Part shown: in pieces, positions 1-7,014 of the stretch
Position numbering within the stretch: position 1 is the first letter of the stretch
Layout: each line of letters opens with the position of its first letter
Origin: Desulfovibrio sp.
GTDB taxonomy: Bacteria; Desulfobacterota; Desulfovibrionia; Desulfovibrionales; Desulfovibrionaceae
Direction of reading: 5' to 3'
DNA length: 10,063 bases
Assembly (NCBI GenBank): GCA_003525525.1
Contig: DQED01000341.1
Coordinates: 1 to 10,063, forward strand
The notes under the pieces: model-generated
The model's input: the letters and a program-made list of their open reading frames with translations, nothing else
Database searches by the model: none
Told to the model about the DNA's origin: nothing
Program-made: the position numbers and the translations under genes

Positions 1-1
1 T

Positions 2-1171
2 CCCGGCCGCCGCCACGGCCCCGTGGGCCTGGCCCTTCGCGCCCTGTCGCGTCCGGGCAACCAGGTGGGGCCGGTGCTCGCCGCGCTCGGGCTCGGCCTG
101 ACCACGCTTTGCGCCATGACCCTGGTCGAGGCCAATTTCCGCCAGGCCGCGACCGAAGACATTCCCCGCGCCGCGCCGGCCTTTTTCTTCGTGGACATCC
201 AGCCCGGCCAGACCGCCGAGTTTCTGGCCGTGACCCGGGCCATCGCGGGCGTCACGCGGGTGGAAACCTCGCCCATGATCCGGGGACGCATCACCCGGAT
301 CAAGGACGTGCCGGCCGAGGCGGTGGATGTCGACGAGGACGTGCGCTGGGCCGTGCAGGGCGACCGGGGCCTGACCTACGCCGCGCGTCTGCCCCGGGGC
401 AGCCGGATCGTCGCCGGCGCGTGGTGGCCGGACGCGTATGCCGGGCCGCCGCTGGTTTCCGTGGAGGAAGGCGTGGCCAAGGGCCTGGGACTTGGCGTCG
501 GCGACACGGTGACGGTCAACGTGCTCGGCCGGGACATCACGGCCACGGTGGCCAGCCTGCGCCGCGTCAATTGGCTGAGCCTCGGCATCAACTACGTGTT
601 CGTCTTTTCCCCGGGGAGCCTCGACGGGCTGCCCATGACCAGCCTGGCCACGGCCTACGTGGACGACGCCGCACCGGGCGACCCCGGCGAAGCGGTCTTC
701 GCCGCGGTCACGGACCGCTTTCCCAACATCACGGCCATCGGCGTCGGCGACGCCCTGGCCGACGTGATGGCCATCGCCGAAAAGGTGGCCCGGGCCGTGA
801 CGGTGGCCGCCGGGGCCACGCTGGCCGTGGGCATGATGGTGCTCGTGCAGACCATGGCCGCGGGCATGCGGCGGCGTCGCTACGAGGCGGTGCTGTGCAA
901 GGTATGCGGCGCAAGCCGGCGGCAGGTGCTTGTCATGCTGCTTGCGGAAAACGCCTTTCTCGGCGTGCTCGCGGGGTTTACGGCGCTGGGGCTGGGAGCG
1001 GTGTTGGCCTTTGCGTTCGTGACGGCGTTTCTGGAGCTGCCGTTCCGCTTTTTTCCGGGGCCGGCCGTGGCCACGGTCGGGCTGGCCGCCGCGCTGACGC
1101 TGGCGTTGGGGCTTGCCGGCGTGGCCCGCGCCCTGGCGGAAAAGGCCTTGCCGCTTCTGCGCAACGAATAG
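2..1171 (+). CDS. FtsX-family ABC transporter permease, YbbP-like (3' part, 5' end outside window)
   Basis: This is the C-terminal part of an inner-membrane ABC permease of the MacB/FtsX superfamily. The frame is open from base 2, and the GTG at 23 sits inside a continuous stretch reading RRHGPVGLALRALSRPGN, so it is probably an internal valine and not the start. Counting from that GTG, there is a membrane segment at about residues 13-33, an extracytoplasmic domain of roughly 200 residues, and a C-terminal FtsX module (about 246-382) with three more membrane segments. The FtsX signature CKVCGASRRQVLVMLLAEN lies between the first two of these. YbbP/YbbA-type transporters have two FtsX halves of this kind in a protein of about 800 residues, so about half seems to be missing to the left. 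Its ATPase partner is presumably also upstream. Family assignment is good; the substrate is unknown. The gene converges on the sigma factor gene, 3 bases away. Confidence 0.85.
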   Translation, partial: PGRRHGPVGLALRALSRPGNQVGPVLAALGLGLTTLCAMTLVEANFRQAATEDIPRAAPAFFFVDIQPGQTAEFLAVTRAIAGVTRVETSPMIRGRITRIKDVPAEAVDVDEDVRWAVQGDRGLTYAARLPRGSRIVAGAWWPDAYAGPPLVSVEEGVAKGLGLGVGDTVTVNVLGRDITATVASLRRVNWLSLGINYVFVFSPGSLDGLPMTSLATAYVDDAAPGDPGEAVFAAVTDRFPNITAIGVGDALADVMAIAEKVARAVTVAAGATLAVGMMVLVQTMAAGMRRRRYEAVLCKVCGASRRQVLVMLLAENAFLGVLAGFTALGLGAVLAFAFVTAFLELPFRFFPGPAVATVGLAAALTLALGLAGVARALAEKALPLLRNE

Positions 1172-1174
1172 GGC

Positions 1175-1759
1175 TCAGGCGTAATCCTTTTCCAGAAACG
1201 CCCGCAGCTTGCGCCGGGCACGAAAGGCCCGCACCTTGACGTTGACCCGTGACAGGCCGGTGATGGCCGCGACTTCTTCCACGCTTTTGCCTTCGAGGCC
1301 CAAAAGGACCACGAGCGTGCGGTCCTGTTGCCCGAGCACCGTGGTCATGGCCGATTCCAGCCGGCGTCTGGCCTCGCGCGCTTCCAGGCGCTCCATGTCG
1401 CGCTCGTCGGCAAGGCCTTCCTCCAGGCCGTCCACGAGCCCGGCCTCGGCCTTGCGCCGGCGCAGCCAGTCGATGCAGGTGTTGGCCGCGATGCGGTGCA
1501 GCCAGCCGCGAAAGACCGCGCCGTTGCGCAGCGCGCCGAGGTTGAGGTAGGCCTTGACGAAGACCTCCTGGGCGAGATCCTCCATGCCGTCGGGATCGTC
1601 GCAAAAGCGCGAAACCAGATGGAGCACCGCGGCCTTGTGCCGCGAAACCAGCGCGGCGAATGCGCGCTGATCGCCCCCTGCCGCCTCCCTGGCCAGGGAG
1701 GCGTCGTCGATGCCGTCCAGGTGTGTCCCGCTTTCCGCCACGTCCTCTTCCCGCCGCAC
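1175..1759 (-). CDS. ECF-type RNA polymerase sigma factor (sigma-70 family)
   Basis: A 194-residue sigma factor that would direct core RNA polymerase to a specific promoter set. Region 2 covers about residues 33-103 and contains DGMEDLAQEVFVKAY and FRGWLHRIAANTCIDWLRRRK, the core-binding and -10 recognition helices. After an acidic linker, region 4 (about 133-191) carries the helix-turn-helix KSVEEVAAITGLSRVNVKVR, which reads the -35 element. There is no region 1 or 3, as is usual for group IV (ECF) factors. The start is uncertain: GTG at 1759 lacks a clear Shine-Dalgarno, the frame stays open upstream, and another GTG at 1741 is possible. No anti-sigma gene follows, because the downstream neighbour is the convergent permease, so the signal input cannot be read from context. 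A 22-bp perfect palindrome lies inside the early coding region. Family is confident, regulon unknown. Confidence 0.9.
   Translation of the reverse strand: MRREEDVAESGTHLDGIDDASLAREAAGGDQRAFAALVSRHKAAVLHLVSRFCDDPDGMEDLAQEVFVKAYLNLGALRNGAVFRGWLHRIAANTCIDWLRRRKAEAGLVDGLEEGLADERDMERLEAREARRRLESAMTTVLGQQDRTLVVLLGLEGKSVEEVAAITGLSRVNVKVRAFRARRKLRAFLEKDYA
1682..1703. repeat. 22-bp perfect palindrome inside the sigma factor gene
   Basis: The half-site CGCCTCCCTGG (1682-1692) is followed directly by its exact reverse complement (1693-1703), with no spacer. It lies about 57-78 bases inside the sigma gene counted from the GTG at 1759. With no loop it suits a dimeric DNA-binding protein better than an RNA hairpin, although a 9-bp stem with a 4-base loop could form in either transcript. 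It also reads as ordinary codons (around Ala-Ser-Leu-Ala-Arg-Glu), so chance in a GC-rich gene is possible. Confidence 0.5.
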
Positions 1760-1867
1760 ATGCCGTGTCGTGCGACCGCACGCGCGTCGCGCCGGGTGAT
1801 CCGGCCGCCCGCGTCCGTCCGCCGGGAATTGAGGCGCGCGAGGTACCGGCCCGGTTACACCCTCCGC

Positions 1868-1896
1868 TCGACAAAGAGCCTCCCGGACGCTATTTC
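1868..1896 (+). promoter_or_regulatory. candidate sigma-70 promoter for aroL
   Basis: TCGACA at 1868-1873 matches five of six bases of the -35 consensus. It is separated by exactly 17 bases from TATTTC at 1891-1896, which matches three of six -10 bases. Transcription would start near 1903 and give a leader of about 40 bases to the aroL ATG. The region between the divergent sigma gene and aroL (1760-1944) also contains a short inverted repeat, ACCGG-C-CCGGT at 1845-1855, just upstream. This is motif matching only. Confidence 0.4.
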
Positions 1897-1944
1897 CCGG
1901 TCGCGGCGGCGCGACGCGCCCGCCAGCCCAAGCCGGAGAGCGCC

Positions 1945-2478
1945 ATGCCCCCTGCCGACGACCGCAACATCTACCTCATCGGACCCCGGGCCTCGGGCAA
2001 GACCACGCTCGGCAAGATGCTCGCCGCACGCCTCGGGCGGCCGTTTATCGACCTGGACGCCGTTTTCGTGGAAAAACACGGGGAAACCATCGCCGCCCTC
2101 GTCGGCCGCGAAGGCTGGGACGCCTTCCGCCTGGCCGAGGCGGCCATCGTGGCCGAGACGGGCAAGCGCGCAGGGCAGGTGGTGGCCACGGGCGGCGGCG
2201 CGGTGCTCATGCCGGAAAACCGGGAAGTCCTCGCACGCGGGCTGGTCTTTTATCTCCAGGCCGACCCCGAGCGGCTGGCCTCGCGGCTCATGGCCGACTG
2301 CAACGAGGCGCAGCGGCCCAGACTCACGGAGCTCGGCCTGCGCGAGGAGATCGCCGCCACGCTTGCCGAGCGCGAGCCGCTCTACCTCGCCTGCGCCCAC
2401 GCCAGCCTGCCCGAACGCGCCCCGGAAGAACTGCTGGAATTCGCCCTGCGCGCCCTGGCCGCCTGGGGCAAGGAATAA
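1945..2478 (+). CDS. aroL: shikimate kinase, AroL-like
   Basis: A 177-residue cytoplasmic kinase that phosphorylates shikimate to shikimate 3-phosphate with ATP, in the pathway to chorismate and aromatic amino acids. The P-loop is GPRASGKTT (residues 13-21). Acidic residues of the shikimate site appear in IDLD (35-38), and the substrate-binding arginine in GWDAFR (R62). The glycine motif ATGGGAV is at 81-87, the lid contains RPRLT (124-128), and EREPLY (142-147) supplies the nucleotide-side arginine. Spacing and wording (LIGPR..GKTT, REGWDAFR, RP.LT, EREPLY) resemble E. coli AroL more than AroK. ATG 1945 is chosen because GGAGAG (1935-1940) lies four bases before it and the protein begins right before the first beta strand. 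The frame remains open upstream, but that part has no shikimate kinase similarity. A candidate promoter lies just upstream; the following hairpin overlaps the U-tract side of the stop codon. Confidence 0.95.
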   Translation: MPPADDRNIYLIGPRASGKTTLGKMLAARLGRPFIDLDAVFVEKHGETIAALVGREGWDAFRLAEAAIVAETGKRAGQVVATGGGAVLMPENREVLARGLVFYLQADPERLASRLMADCNEAQRPRLTELGLREEIAATLAEREPLYLACAHASLPERAPEELLEFALRALAAWGKE

Positions 2479-2510
2479 AAAAGGGAAAGGCGGCCCGTGC
2501 CGCCTTTCCC
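2477..2510 (-). terminator. intrinsic terminator of the phosphofructokinase gene, shared with aroL
   Basis: A perfect 12-bp stem (2483-2494 with 2499-2510; left arm GGGAAAGGCGGC) encloses the loop CCGT. Six A residues at 2477-2482 flank it on the left, giving a U6 tract when read on the minus strand, so the signal is best suited to stop transcripts of the phosphofructokinase ending at 2586. On the plus strand the hairpin follows aroL by only four bases but is followed by TCTC, a poor U-tract. The A-run overlaps the aroL TAA stop codon (2476-2478). Confidence 0.85.
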
Positions 2511-2585
2511 TCTCGGACAAGTCTCGTTGCAGGCGCGCGCCCGCGCTCCTGCATTCTCCCCTTCCCGCCGCCTCGAAACGGCCGC

Positions 2586-3923
2586 TCAGGCCATCGGGCA
2601 GAAGATCCCGGGATCGTCGGTAAAAGGCGTCACGCTGTGCTGGCCCGTGGATTCGATGACCGCGCGCCAGTAGTCCGAGGCGATGTTGAGCTTTTTGCGC
2701 CTAAGCGTCACGAGGTCGAGCGGCAGGTGCACGTAGCGCGAGCCGAGTTTCGACACCACCATGCCCGTCTTGCCGGCCATGGCCGCATGTACGGCGTTTT
2801 GCCCCAGAAAGCCGCAGTAAACCCGGTCGTTGGCGTTGGCCGGCACCGAGCGCACGATGTAGCTCGGGTCGATGAACTTGAGCGTCATGGGCATTTTGCG
2901 CGCATGGAAATAGGCCTCGATCTCGCCGGTTAAAAAGTCGGCAATGTCCCCGAGCACGGGATTGCCCGAGGCGTCGCGCAGGCCCGTGTCCGTAAGCAGG
3001 TTCTGCCCCGCGCCCTCGGCGGCCACGATCACGGCATGGCCCCGGTCGCGTAGGCGCAGCTCGAGAGAGGGCAGAAGCCCCCGCTCCCCGGTCATGACGA
3101 AGGGGTACTCCGGCACGAGCACGTAATTGACTTCCTTGAGCGCCAGCGTGGCCTGGGCGGCGATGAATCCGGATTCGCGGCCCATGACCTTGACCAGCCC
3201 CACGCCGTTGAGCACGCCGATGGCCTCGGTGTGGGCGCAGCGGATGGCCTCGGTGGCCTTTTCCACGGCCGTGTCGAAGCCGAAGGACTGGGGCACGAGG
3301 TTGATGTCGTTGTCGATGGTCTTGGGCACGCCGATGATGCTGATCTTGGAGCCGCGCCTCGCGATCTCTTCCTGAATGCGGCGGGCGGCCTTCATGGTGC
3401 CGTCGCCGCCGATGACGAAGAGCATGGCGACATTGAGACGCTCCAGGGCGTCGGCAATGTCCTCGGGCTTTTGCGGGCCGCGGCTGGAGCCGAGCACCGT
3501 GCCGCCGAACTGGTGGATGTCCGAGACGTTTTCCGGGGTCAGTTCCACCGGCGCGTGGCCGTAGGACTCGATGAAGCCCTGCAGGCCGAAGCGGATGCCG
3601 AGCACGCCGGCCACGTGGTAGTTGTGATGGGCCTCCATGACAATGGCCCGGATGACGTCGTTTAGGCCCGGGCACAGGCCGCCGCAGGTGACGATGGCCG
3701 CCTTGACCTTGGAGGAATCGTAATAGATGCGGCTGCGGGGCCCGGCCGCCTCGAACGTGGCGAGGCATGGCCCCGTGCCCTCGCCGAATTCCCCGGAGTC
3801 GAGCTCCAGGCGTGCCTTGGCCTCGTCGTCGAAGCGGCAGTACGGCAGCGGCGAAGGGATCTTGGCCGGCCCGAGCACCGGTATGGTCGTGTCCACGGCA
3901 GGGGTTTCGCAGGCGGCTTCCAT
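2586..3923 (-). CDS. ATP-dependent 6-phosphofructokinase, plant/trypanosomatid-type (group II)
   Basis: A 445-residue cytoplasmic phosphofructokinase that converts fructose 6-phosphate to fructose 1,6-bisphosphate. An N-terminal extension of about 70 residues precedes the Rossmann-like core starting at KAAIVTCGGLCPGLN (73-87). IGGDGTMKAA (171-180) and GVPKTIDNDI (198-207) hold the phosphoryl-donor and catalytic residues: D204 is the expected catalytic base, G175 corresponds to E. coli Gly104 and K201 to Gly124. A Gly at the first position is characteristic of ATP users, while PPi enzymes have Asp there; the Lys at the second is shared by PPi enzymes and by the plant and trypanosome ATP enzymes. 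MGRESGF (247-253) and PEYPF (271-275) bind the sugar phosphate. The ATG at 3923 is preferred to the TTG at 3947 because AAGGAGA (complement of 3932-3938) is 8 bases upstream. It is transcribed towards aroL and ends at a strong terminator. Donor specificity is inferred, not shown. Confidence 0.93.
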   Translation of the reverse strand: MEAACETPAVDTTIPVLGPAKIPSPLPYCRFDDEAKARLELDSGEFGEGTGPCLATFEAAGPRSRIYYDSSKVKAAIVTCGGLCPGLNDVIRAIVMEAHHNYHVAGVLGIRFGLQGFIESYGHAPVELTPENVSDIHQFGGTVLGSSRGPQKPEDIADALERLNVAMLFVIGGDGTMKAARRIQEEIARRGSKISIIGVPKTIDNDINLVPQSFGFDTAVEKATEAIRCAHTEAIGVLNGVGLVKVMGRESGFIAAQATLALKEVNYVLVPEYPFVMTGERGLLPSLELRLRDRGHAVIVAAEGAGQNLLTDTGLRDASGNPVLGDIADFLTGEIEAYFHARKMPMTLKFIDPSYIVRSVPANANDRVYCGFLGQNAVHAAMAGKTGMVVSKLGSRYVHLPLDLVTLRRKKLNIASDYWRAVIESTGQHSVTPFTDDPGIFCPMA

Positions 3924-3931
3924 ATTGGGCG

Positions 3932-3938
3932 TCTCCTT
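3932..3938 (-). promoter_or_regulatory. ribosome binding site of the phosphofructokinase gene
   Basis: AAGGAGA on the minus strand ends 8 bases before the ATG at 3923. It falls inside the longer reading frame that begins with TTG at 3947, so it decides in favour of the shorter 445-residue protein. Confidence 0.8.
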
Positions 3939-3999
3939 GGCTGGCAAGCGTTAACAGCTTCCCCGGCCCCGGGCAACTCGCCCCGGCGACGAATGCGTC

Positions 4000-4037
4000 A
4001 AAACGCCGCGGCGGCCCGAAGCGTCGGGCCGCCGCGG
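4000..4037 (-). terminator. intrinsic terminator of the chemoreceptor gene
   Basis: A perfect 14-bp GC-rich stem pairs 4006-4019 (CCGCGGCGGCCCGA) with 4024-4037 around the loop AGCG. On the minus strand it begins 10 bases after the stop codon at 4048 and is followed, after two bases, by only four U residues (complement of 4000-4003). The stem is unusually stable and the U-tract short. It separates the chemoreceptor from the phosphofructokinase on the same strand. Confidence 0.75.
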
Positions 4038-4047
4038 ATGCGTCGCC

Positions 4048-6150
4048 TCAGATACGTTCGAATGCCGCGGCCCGTACGACCGCCGGCGGAACCTTCCGTC
4101 CCGGCGCGCCGCTACCGTTGCCGCCGGGCAGGCCGGGACGGGACGCGGACTTGCGGGACGGGGCGGACTTGGAGGGCGTCGCGGTGTTACGCGAAGGCGC
4201 CTCCTCGAGCCGGATGCCGGGCATCTGGAAAAAGCTCACGCTGGCCTGCAACTGTTCCGCCTGGGCCGAGAGTTCCTCGGCGGTCGACGCCAGTTCCTCG
4301 GAGGCCGAGGCGTTTTGCTGGATGACGAGGTCGAGCTGCTGCAGGGCGCTGTTGACCTGGGTCGCGCCCTGGCTCTGCTCCCGGCTCGAGGCGCTGATTT
4401 CCTGGATGAGGTCGGCGGTGCGCTGGATGTCGGGCACGAGCTTGGACAGAAGCTCCCCGGCGCGCTGGGCCACCTGCGTGCTGTTGCGCGAAATGCCGGT
4501 GATCTCCGAAGCCGCGGCCTGGCTTCGCTCGGCGAGCTTGCGCACCTCCGACGCGACCACGGCGAATCCCCGGCCGTGCTCGCCGGCCCGGGCCGCCTCC
4601 ACGGCGGCATTGAGGGCCAGCAGGTCGGTCTGGCGGGCGATCTCCTCGACGATGGAAATCTTGCCGGCGATCTCCAGCATGGCGGCCACGGTCTGGGTGA
4701 CGGCCGAGCCGGATTCGCGGGCGTCGGCCGCGGCCTTGACCGCCATGGCCTCGGTCTGGCGGGCGTTGTCCGCGTTCTGGTTGATGCTCGACACCATCTC
4801 CTCCATGGCCGAGGAGGACTCCTCCACGGCCGAGGCTTGCGCCGACGCGCCCTGGGAGAGCGATTCCGAGGAGGCGCTCATCTCCTCGCTGCCCGAGGCC
4901 ACGGTCTCGGCCCCGGACTGGACCTCGCCCACCACTTCGCGCAGCTTGTCCACCATGGCAGTCATGGACAAAAGCAGCGCGTCCTTGTCCGAACGCGGCG
5001 CGATGCTGACGGTGAGATCGCCCTGGGCCAGCCTTGCGGCCGCGTCCGCGGCCATGCGCTCGGCCGCGATCATCTGTCCCATGGCGGCGAGCAGCTTGCC
5101 GATCTCGTCGCTGCGGTCCACGACCACGTCGTGCGACACGTCGCCCGCGGCCACGGCCTCGGCCACGCCGATGGCCGAGGCCACGCCGCCCCGGATGCCC
5201 CGGGTGATGCCCACGGCGCAGAAAAGACCCACAAACAGGGCCGCGGCCGAAACGCACAGGGAAATCAGGTTGACGGAGCGCGCCGCCTGCTCCCGGGCGG
5301 CGTTCAGGGAAGCGATGATCTCCTCGGTCAGCTCGTTGACGCGCCGGCCGCTGTCGCCCATGGCCGCGGTCGCCGCGGCCAGGACGTCGCTGGCGCGTAC
5401 GAACGCGTCCACGGTCTGGCGGTAGACGCCGGCCTTTTCCGCGACCTCGTCGAGCAGGCCCCGGTTTTCCTGCCGGGTCAGGGCCCCGCGCAGGGCGTTC
5501 CGGCGCTTCTGGAAATTCTCGAGACCCGCCAGGGCCTTTTCCACGCCTTCCTTCTGCCCGGTCCAGGCAAACATGGTCATCTGCTGGCGCACGGCCAGGA
5601 AGACTTCCACGAGTGCGCCGGCGGCGAAGCCGTTTTTGGCCGTGCGCTCCGCCAGGGCCGCGTCCTTGCCGCCGAGAGCCGTTTCGAAAGCGGCTTCGGC
5701 TTCGGCGCGCAGCCGCGTCAGCTGCTGCTGCACCGCTTCGCCGCTTGCGGCAAAGGTCTTGACCGCGCTTTGCCGGGCGACGACGGCCTGATGGAATTCC
5801 TCGACCGTCTTTTCATAGGCGTCGAGTGCGGACAGGAGCTTGCCGAGCAGACCCAGTTGCCCGGGATCACGCAACAATTCCCGCAACGTCTTGCCTTTCC
5901 CGGCAAGCTCCTTGAGCCGGCCGCGTACGGCGTCCAGGTCCTTCCGGTCGCTGCCCTGGGCGTAGCGGCTCATGTCGAGCCTGGCGGCGGCCAGGTCTTC
6001 GGCCAGAGCCTGGGCTTTGCCCTCGAGTTCCATCCGGGCCATGATGCCGCCAAGGCCGATCCGGTAGACGCCGGAGACGATCAAGGTGAACAGGATGCAC
6101 AGCCCGAAACCGGCCCCGAGCTTGAAAGCGATGCCTCGATTGCTGAACAT
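4048..6150 (-). CDS. methyl-accepting chemotaxis protein with long helical sensor domain
   Basis: A 700-residue transmembrane chemoreceptor that would signal through CheW/CheA to the flagellar motor. Membrane segments lie at about 8-28 and 293-314. The ~260 residues between them are predicted to be almost entirely helical, with repeated heptad-like patterns ([35 protein letters not shown]). Length and pattern fit the helical bimodular (HBM) class, but the ligand is not readable. HAMP follows (about 315-365), then a second HAMP-like unit (about 367-410) containing [17 protein letters not shown]. The signalling hairpin is textbook: [20 protein letters not shown] and [18 protein letters not shown] (503-543). 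Glu/Gln/Ala-rich segments near 415-450 and 615-635 are likely methylation helices. The last ~55 residues are a Ser/Pro/Gly/Arg-rich tail without an NWETF-type tether. ATG 6150 is chosen because GGAG (complement of 6157-6160) lies 6 bases upstream and TM1 follows at once; a GTG at 6189 would only add residues without similarity. Confidence 0.95.
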   Translation of the reverse strand: MFSNRGIAFKLGAGFGLCILFTLIVSGVYRIGLGGIMARMELEGKAQALAEDLAAARLDMSRYAQGSDRKDLDAVRGRLKELAGKGKTLRELLRDPGQLGLLGKLLSALDAYEKTVEEFHQAVVARQSAVKTFAASGEAVQQQLTRLRAEAEAAFETALGGKDAALAERTAKNGFAAGALVEVFLAVRQQMTMFAWTGQKEGVEKALAGLENFQKRRNALRGALTRQENRGLLDEVAEKAGVYRQTVDAFVRASDVLAAATAAMGDSGRRVNELTEEIIASLNAAREQAARSVNLISLCVSAAALFVGLFCAVGITRGIRGGVASAIGVAEAVAAGDVSHDVVVDRSDEIGKLLAAMGQMIAAERMAADAAARLAQGDLTVSIAPRSDKDALLLSMTAMVDKLREVVGEVQSGAETVASGSEEMSASSESLSQGASAQASAVEESSSAMEEMVSSINQNADNARQTEAMAVKAAADARESGSAVTQTVAAMLEIAGKISIVEEIARQTDLLALNAAVEAARAGEHGRGFAVVASEVRKLAERSQAAASEITGISRNSTQVAQRAGELLSKLVPDIQRTADLIQEISASSREQSQGATQVNSALQQLDLVIQQNASASEELASTAEELSAQAEQLQASVSFFQMPGIRLEEAPSRNTATPSKSAPSRKSASRPGLPGGNGSGAPGRKVPPAVVRAAAFERI

Positions 6151-6156
6151 GGCGCA

Positions 6157-6160
6157 CTCC
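6157..6160 (-). promoter_or_regulatory. ribosome binding site of the chemoreceptor gene
   Basis: GGAG on the minus strand lies 6 bases before the ATG at 6150. It lies inside the frame extended to GTG 6189 and therefore supports the shorter 700-residue product. Confidence 0.65.
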
Positions 6161-6478
6161 GTTGGTTCTTCGGCGGGAAGCCGCCCCACGTCGCGTTACG
6201 ACATCCCATCCCCGGCCAAAGACGGCGCAGCCACTTCCCCCTCTCCTCGCGAAGAAGGACGTTCGCCGTTTCGCCGCACACGAAAGGCGCATTCCCTACG
6301 CCGTCTAGGCTTCGGATACCGCCCGGCGACAACGTTTACAACACAATTACTTTGACTTTTATCCAATTCAAGAAATGACCAAAAAAATAGCGGCGGCCGC
6401 GAAACCGAGGATTCCCCGCAGGGTTCCTCGGCTCCGGCGGCGATCGCAGGCATGGCCTCGCTGCCATGGACATGCGGG

Positions 6479-6502
6479 AAAAAAGCGGATCGGAGTCCGA
6501 CC
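6479..6502 (-). terminator. possible intrinsic terminator of the DUF2917 gene
   Basis: On the minus strand, GGTCGG-ACT-CCGATCC forms a 6-bp stem with one bulged T (complement of 6487-6502). After GC comes a U6 tract (complement of 6479-6484). A second hairpin, CGGCC-GTGA-GGCCG (complement of 6502-6515), abuts it upstream. It is about 90 bases after the DUF2917 stop codon and correctly oriented. The stem is short, so this is tentative. Confidence 0.35.
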
Positions 6503-6588
6503 GGCCTCACGGCCGCGACGCCCCCTCCCCCGCGGAGGCGGGGAAGGGCCGGACGGCGCCGCTTCGCGGGAGCAGACGCGCCCGGCGG

Positions 6589-6951
6589 CTAATCCCAACG
6601 CACGGCGGCCTCGGACGATTCGCCCCGGCCCGAGATGAGCACCTTGCCCCCGTGCGTGAGCGTCACGCGCTGCCCCGGGGTGAGCACGCGATCCCGGCCG
6701 TCGCCCGTGGCCGTCACCCAGATCGCGCCGCGCCGGCATTCCACCCGGCAATAGCGGGTGCCGGAAAGGCTCAGGTATTTCCCCTGAGACAGGCGCACGG
6801 TCAGGCTTTTGCCGGGGGAAAGAAGCCGCTGCCCGGCCTCGGCCACGATGCGCGCGAAACGGCTGTCGCGCCAGCCGGACAGCCAGACGTCCAGCAATCC
6901 GGGTTTTGCCGCCGCAAACGCCCTGTCTTCCTTGATGCGATCCGTGAACAT
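6589..6951 (-). CDS. DUF2917 domain-containing protein
   Basis: A 120-residue protein without signal peptide or membrane segment. About residues 52-117 match the DUF2917 pattern as I know it: a short beta-rich domain containing CRRGAIWVTATGDGRDRVL and TPGQRVTLTHGGKVLISG, a fold that looks like a small cupin-like or beta-roll barrel. The N-terminal ~45 residues are helical and charged and are not recognised. The biochemical role of DUF2917 is unknown to me, and no catalytic motif is obvious. The ATG at 6951 is firm, because AGGAGG (complement of 6957-6962) is five bases upstream. It is divergent from the MocR regulator with 128 bp between the starts, which suggests that it is that regulator's target. 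A minus-strand TTGCAA-16-TAACAG pair in the shared region could be its promoter. Confidence 0.8.
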   Translation of the reverse strand: MFTDRIKEDRAFAAAKPGLLDVWLSGWRDSRFARIVAEAGQRLLSPGKSLTVRLSQGKYLSLSGTRYCRVECRRGAIWVTATGDGRDRVLTPGQRVTLTHGGKVLISGRGESSEAAVRWD

Positions 6952-7014
6952 GGCATCCTCCTCGGGTTCGGCCCCGGGTCCGTCCCGCGGCGCGCTTCCC
7001 TTGGACCAGATTCC

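Larger units (their letters stand above)
6151..6588. other. gene-free region upstream of the chemoreceptor, with AT-rich island and hairpins
   Basis: No convincing gene is seen in these ~440 bases. At 6331-6391 there is a sharp AT-rich island (TTTACAACACAATTACTTTG and on to a run of seven A) in otherwise GC-rich DNA, the likely place for the chemoreceptor promoter. I could not find a well-spaced -35/-10 pair, a flagellar sigma-28 site or a sigma-54 site there on the minus strand. Two further hairpins without U-tracts are visible: CCGAGGA/TCCTCGG with an inner CCC/GGG (6405-6431), and an 11-position stem with one mismatch around GGAG (6523-6548). The left part (6151-6330) shows nothing recognisable apart from the ribosome binding site. 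Confidence 0.6.

Noticed and set aside
23..25. GTG as the start of the permease
   Set aside because: The frame is open to base 2 and the residues before it continue the family pattern into a membrane segment. The gene is cut by the window edge.
1850..1862. GTGTAACC (minus strand) as an ECF self-promoter -35 element for the sigma gene
   Set aside because: No matching -10 element was found at 15-18 bases, so autoregulation cannot be supported from sequence.
1660..1944. 95-residue N-terminal extension of shikimate kinase in the same open frame
   Set aside because: It crosses the divergent promoter region and part of the sigma gene and has no similarity to the family. The ATG at 1945 has a good Shine-Dalgarno.
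1328..2623. 431-residue plus-strand frame spanning the sigma gene, aroL and the terminator
   Set aside because: It overlaps two well-supported genes in other frames and has Arg/Pro/Ser-rich composition without motifs.
3924..3999. Sigma-70 or sigma-54 promoter for the phosphofructokinase
   Set aside because: TTGCCC followed 16 bases later by TTAACG is the best pair on the minus strand, but the -10 match is too poor to report.
4315..6378. 687-residue open frame on the plus strand opposite the chemoreceptor
   Set aside because: It is antisense to a strongly supported gene. Its His/Gly/Leu-rich composition is typical of a mirrored GC-rich frame, and no domain is recognisable.
6405..6431. Hairpin CCGAGGA...TCCTCGG as a terminator
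   Set aside because: The U-rich run on the minus strand begins more than 10 bases after the stem, behind a GC-rich stretch, so it does not fit an intrinsic terminator.
6196..6510. 104-residue minus-strand frame in the gap upstream of the chemoreceptor
   Set aside because: There is no ribosome binding site or recognisable motif. It runs through the AT-rich island and hairpins, and its codon use looks random.
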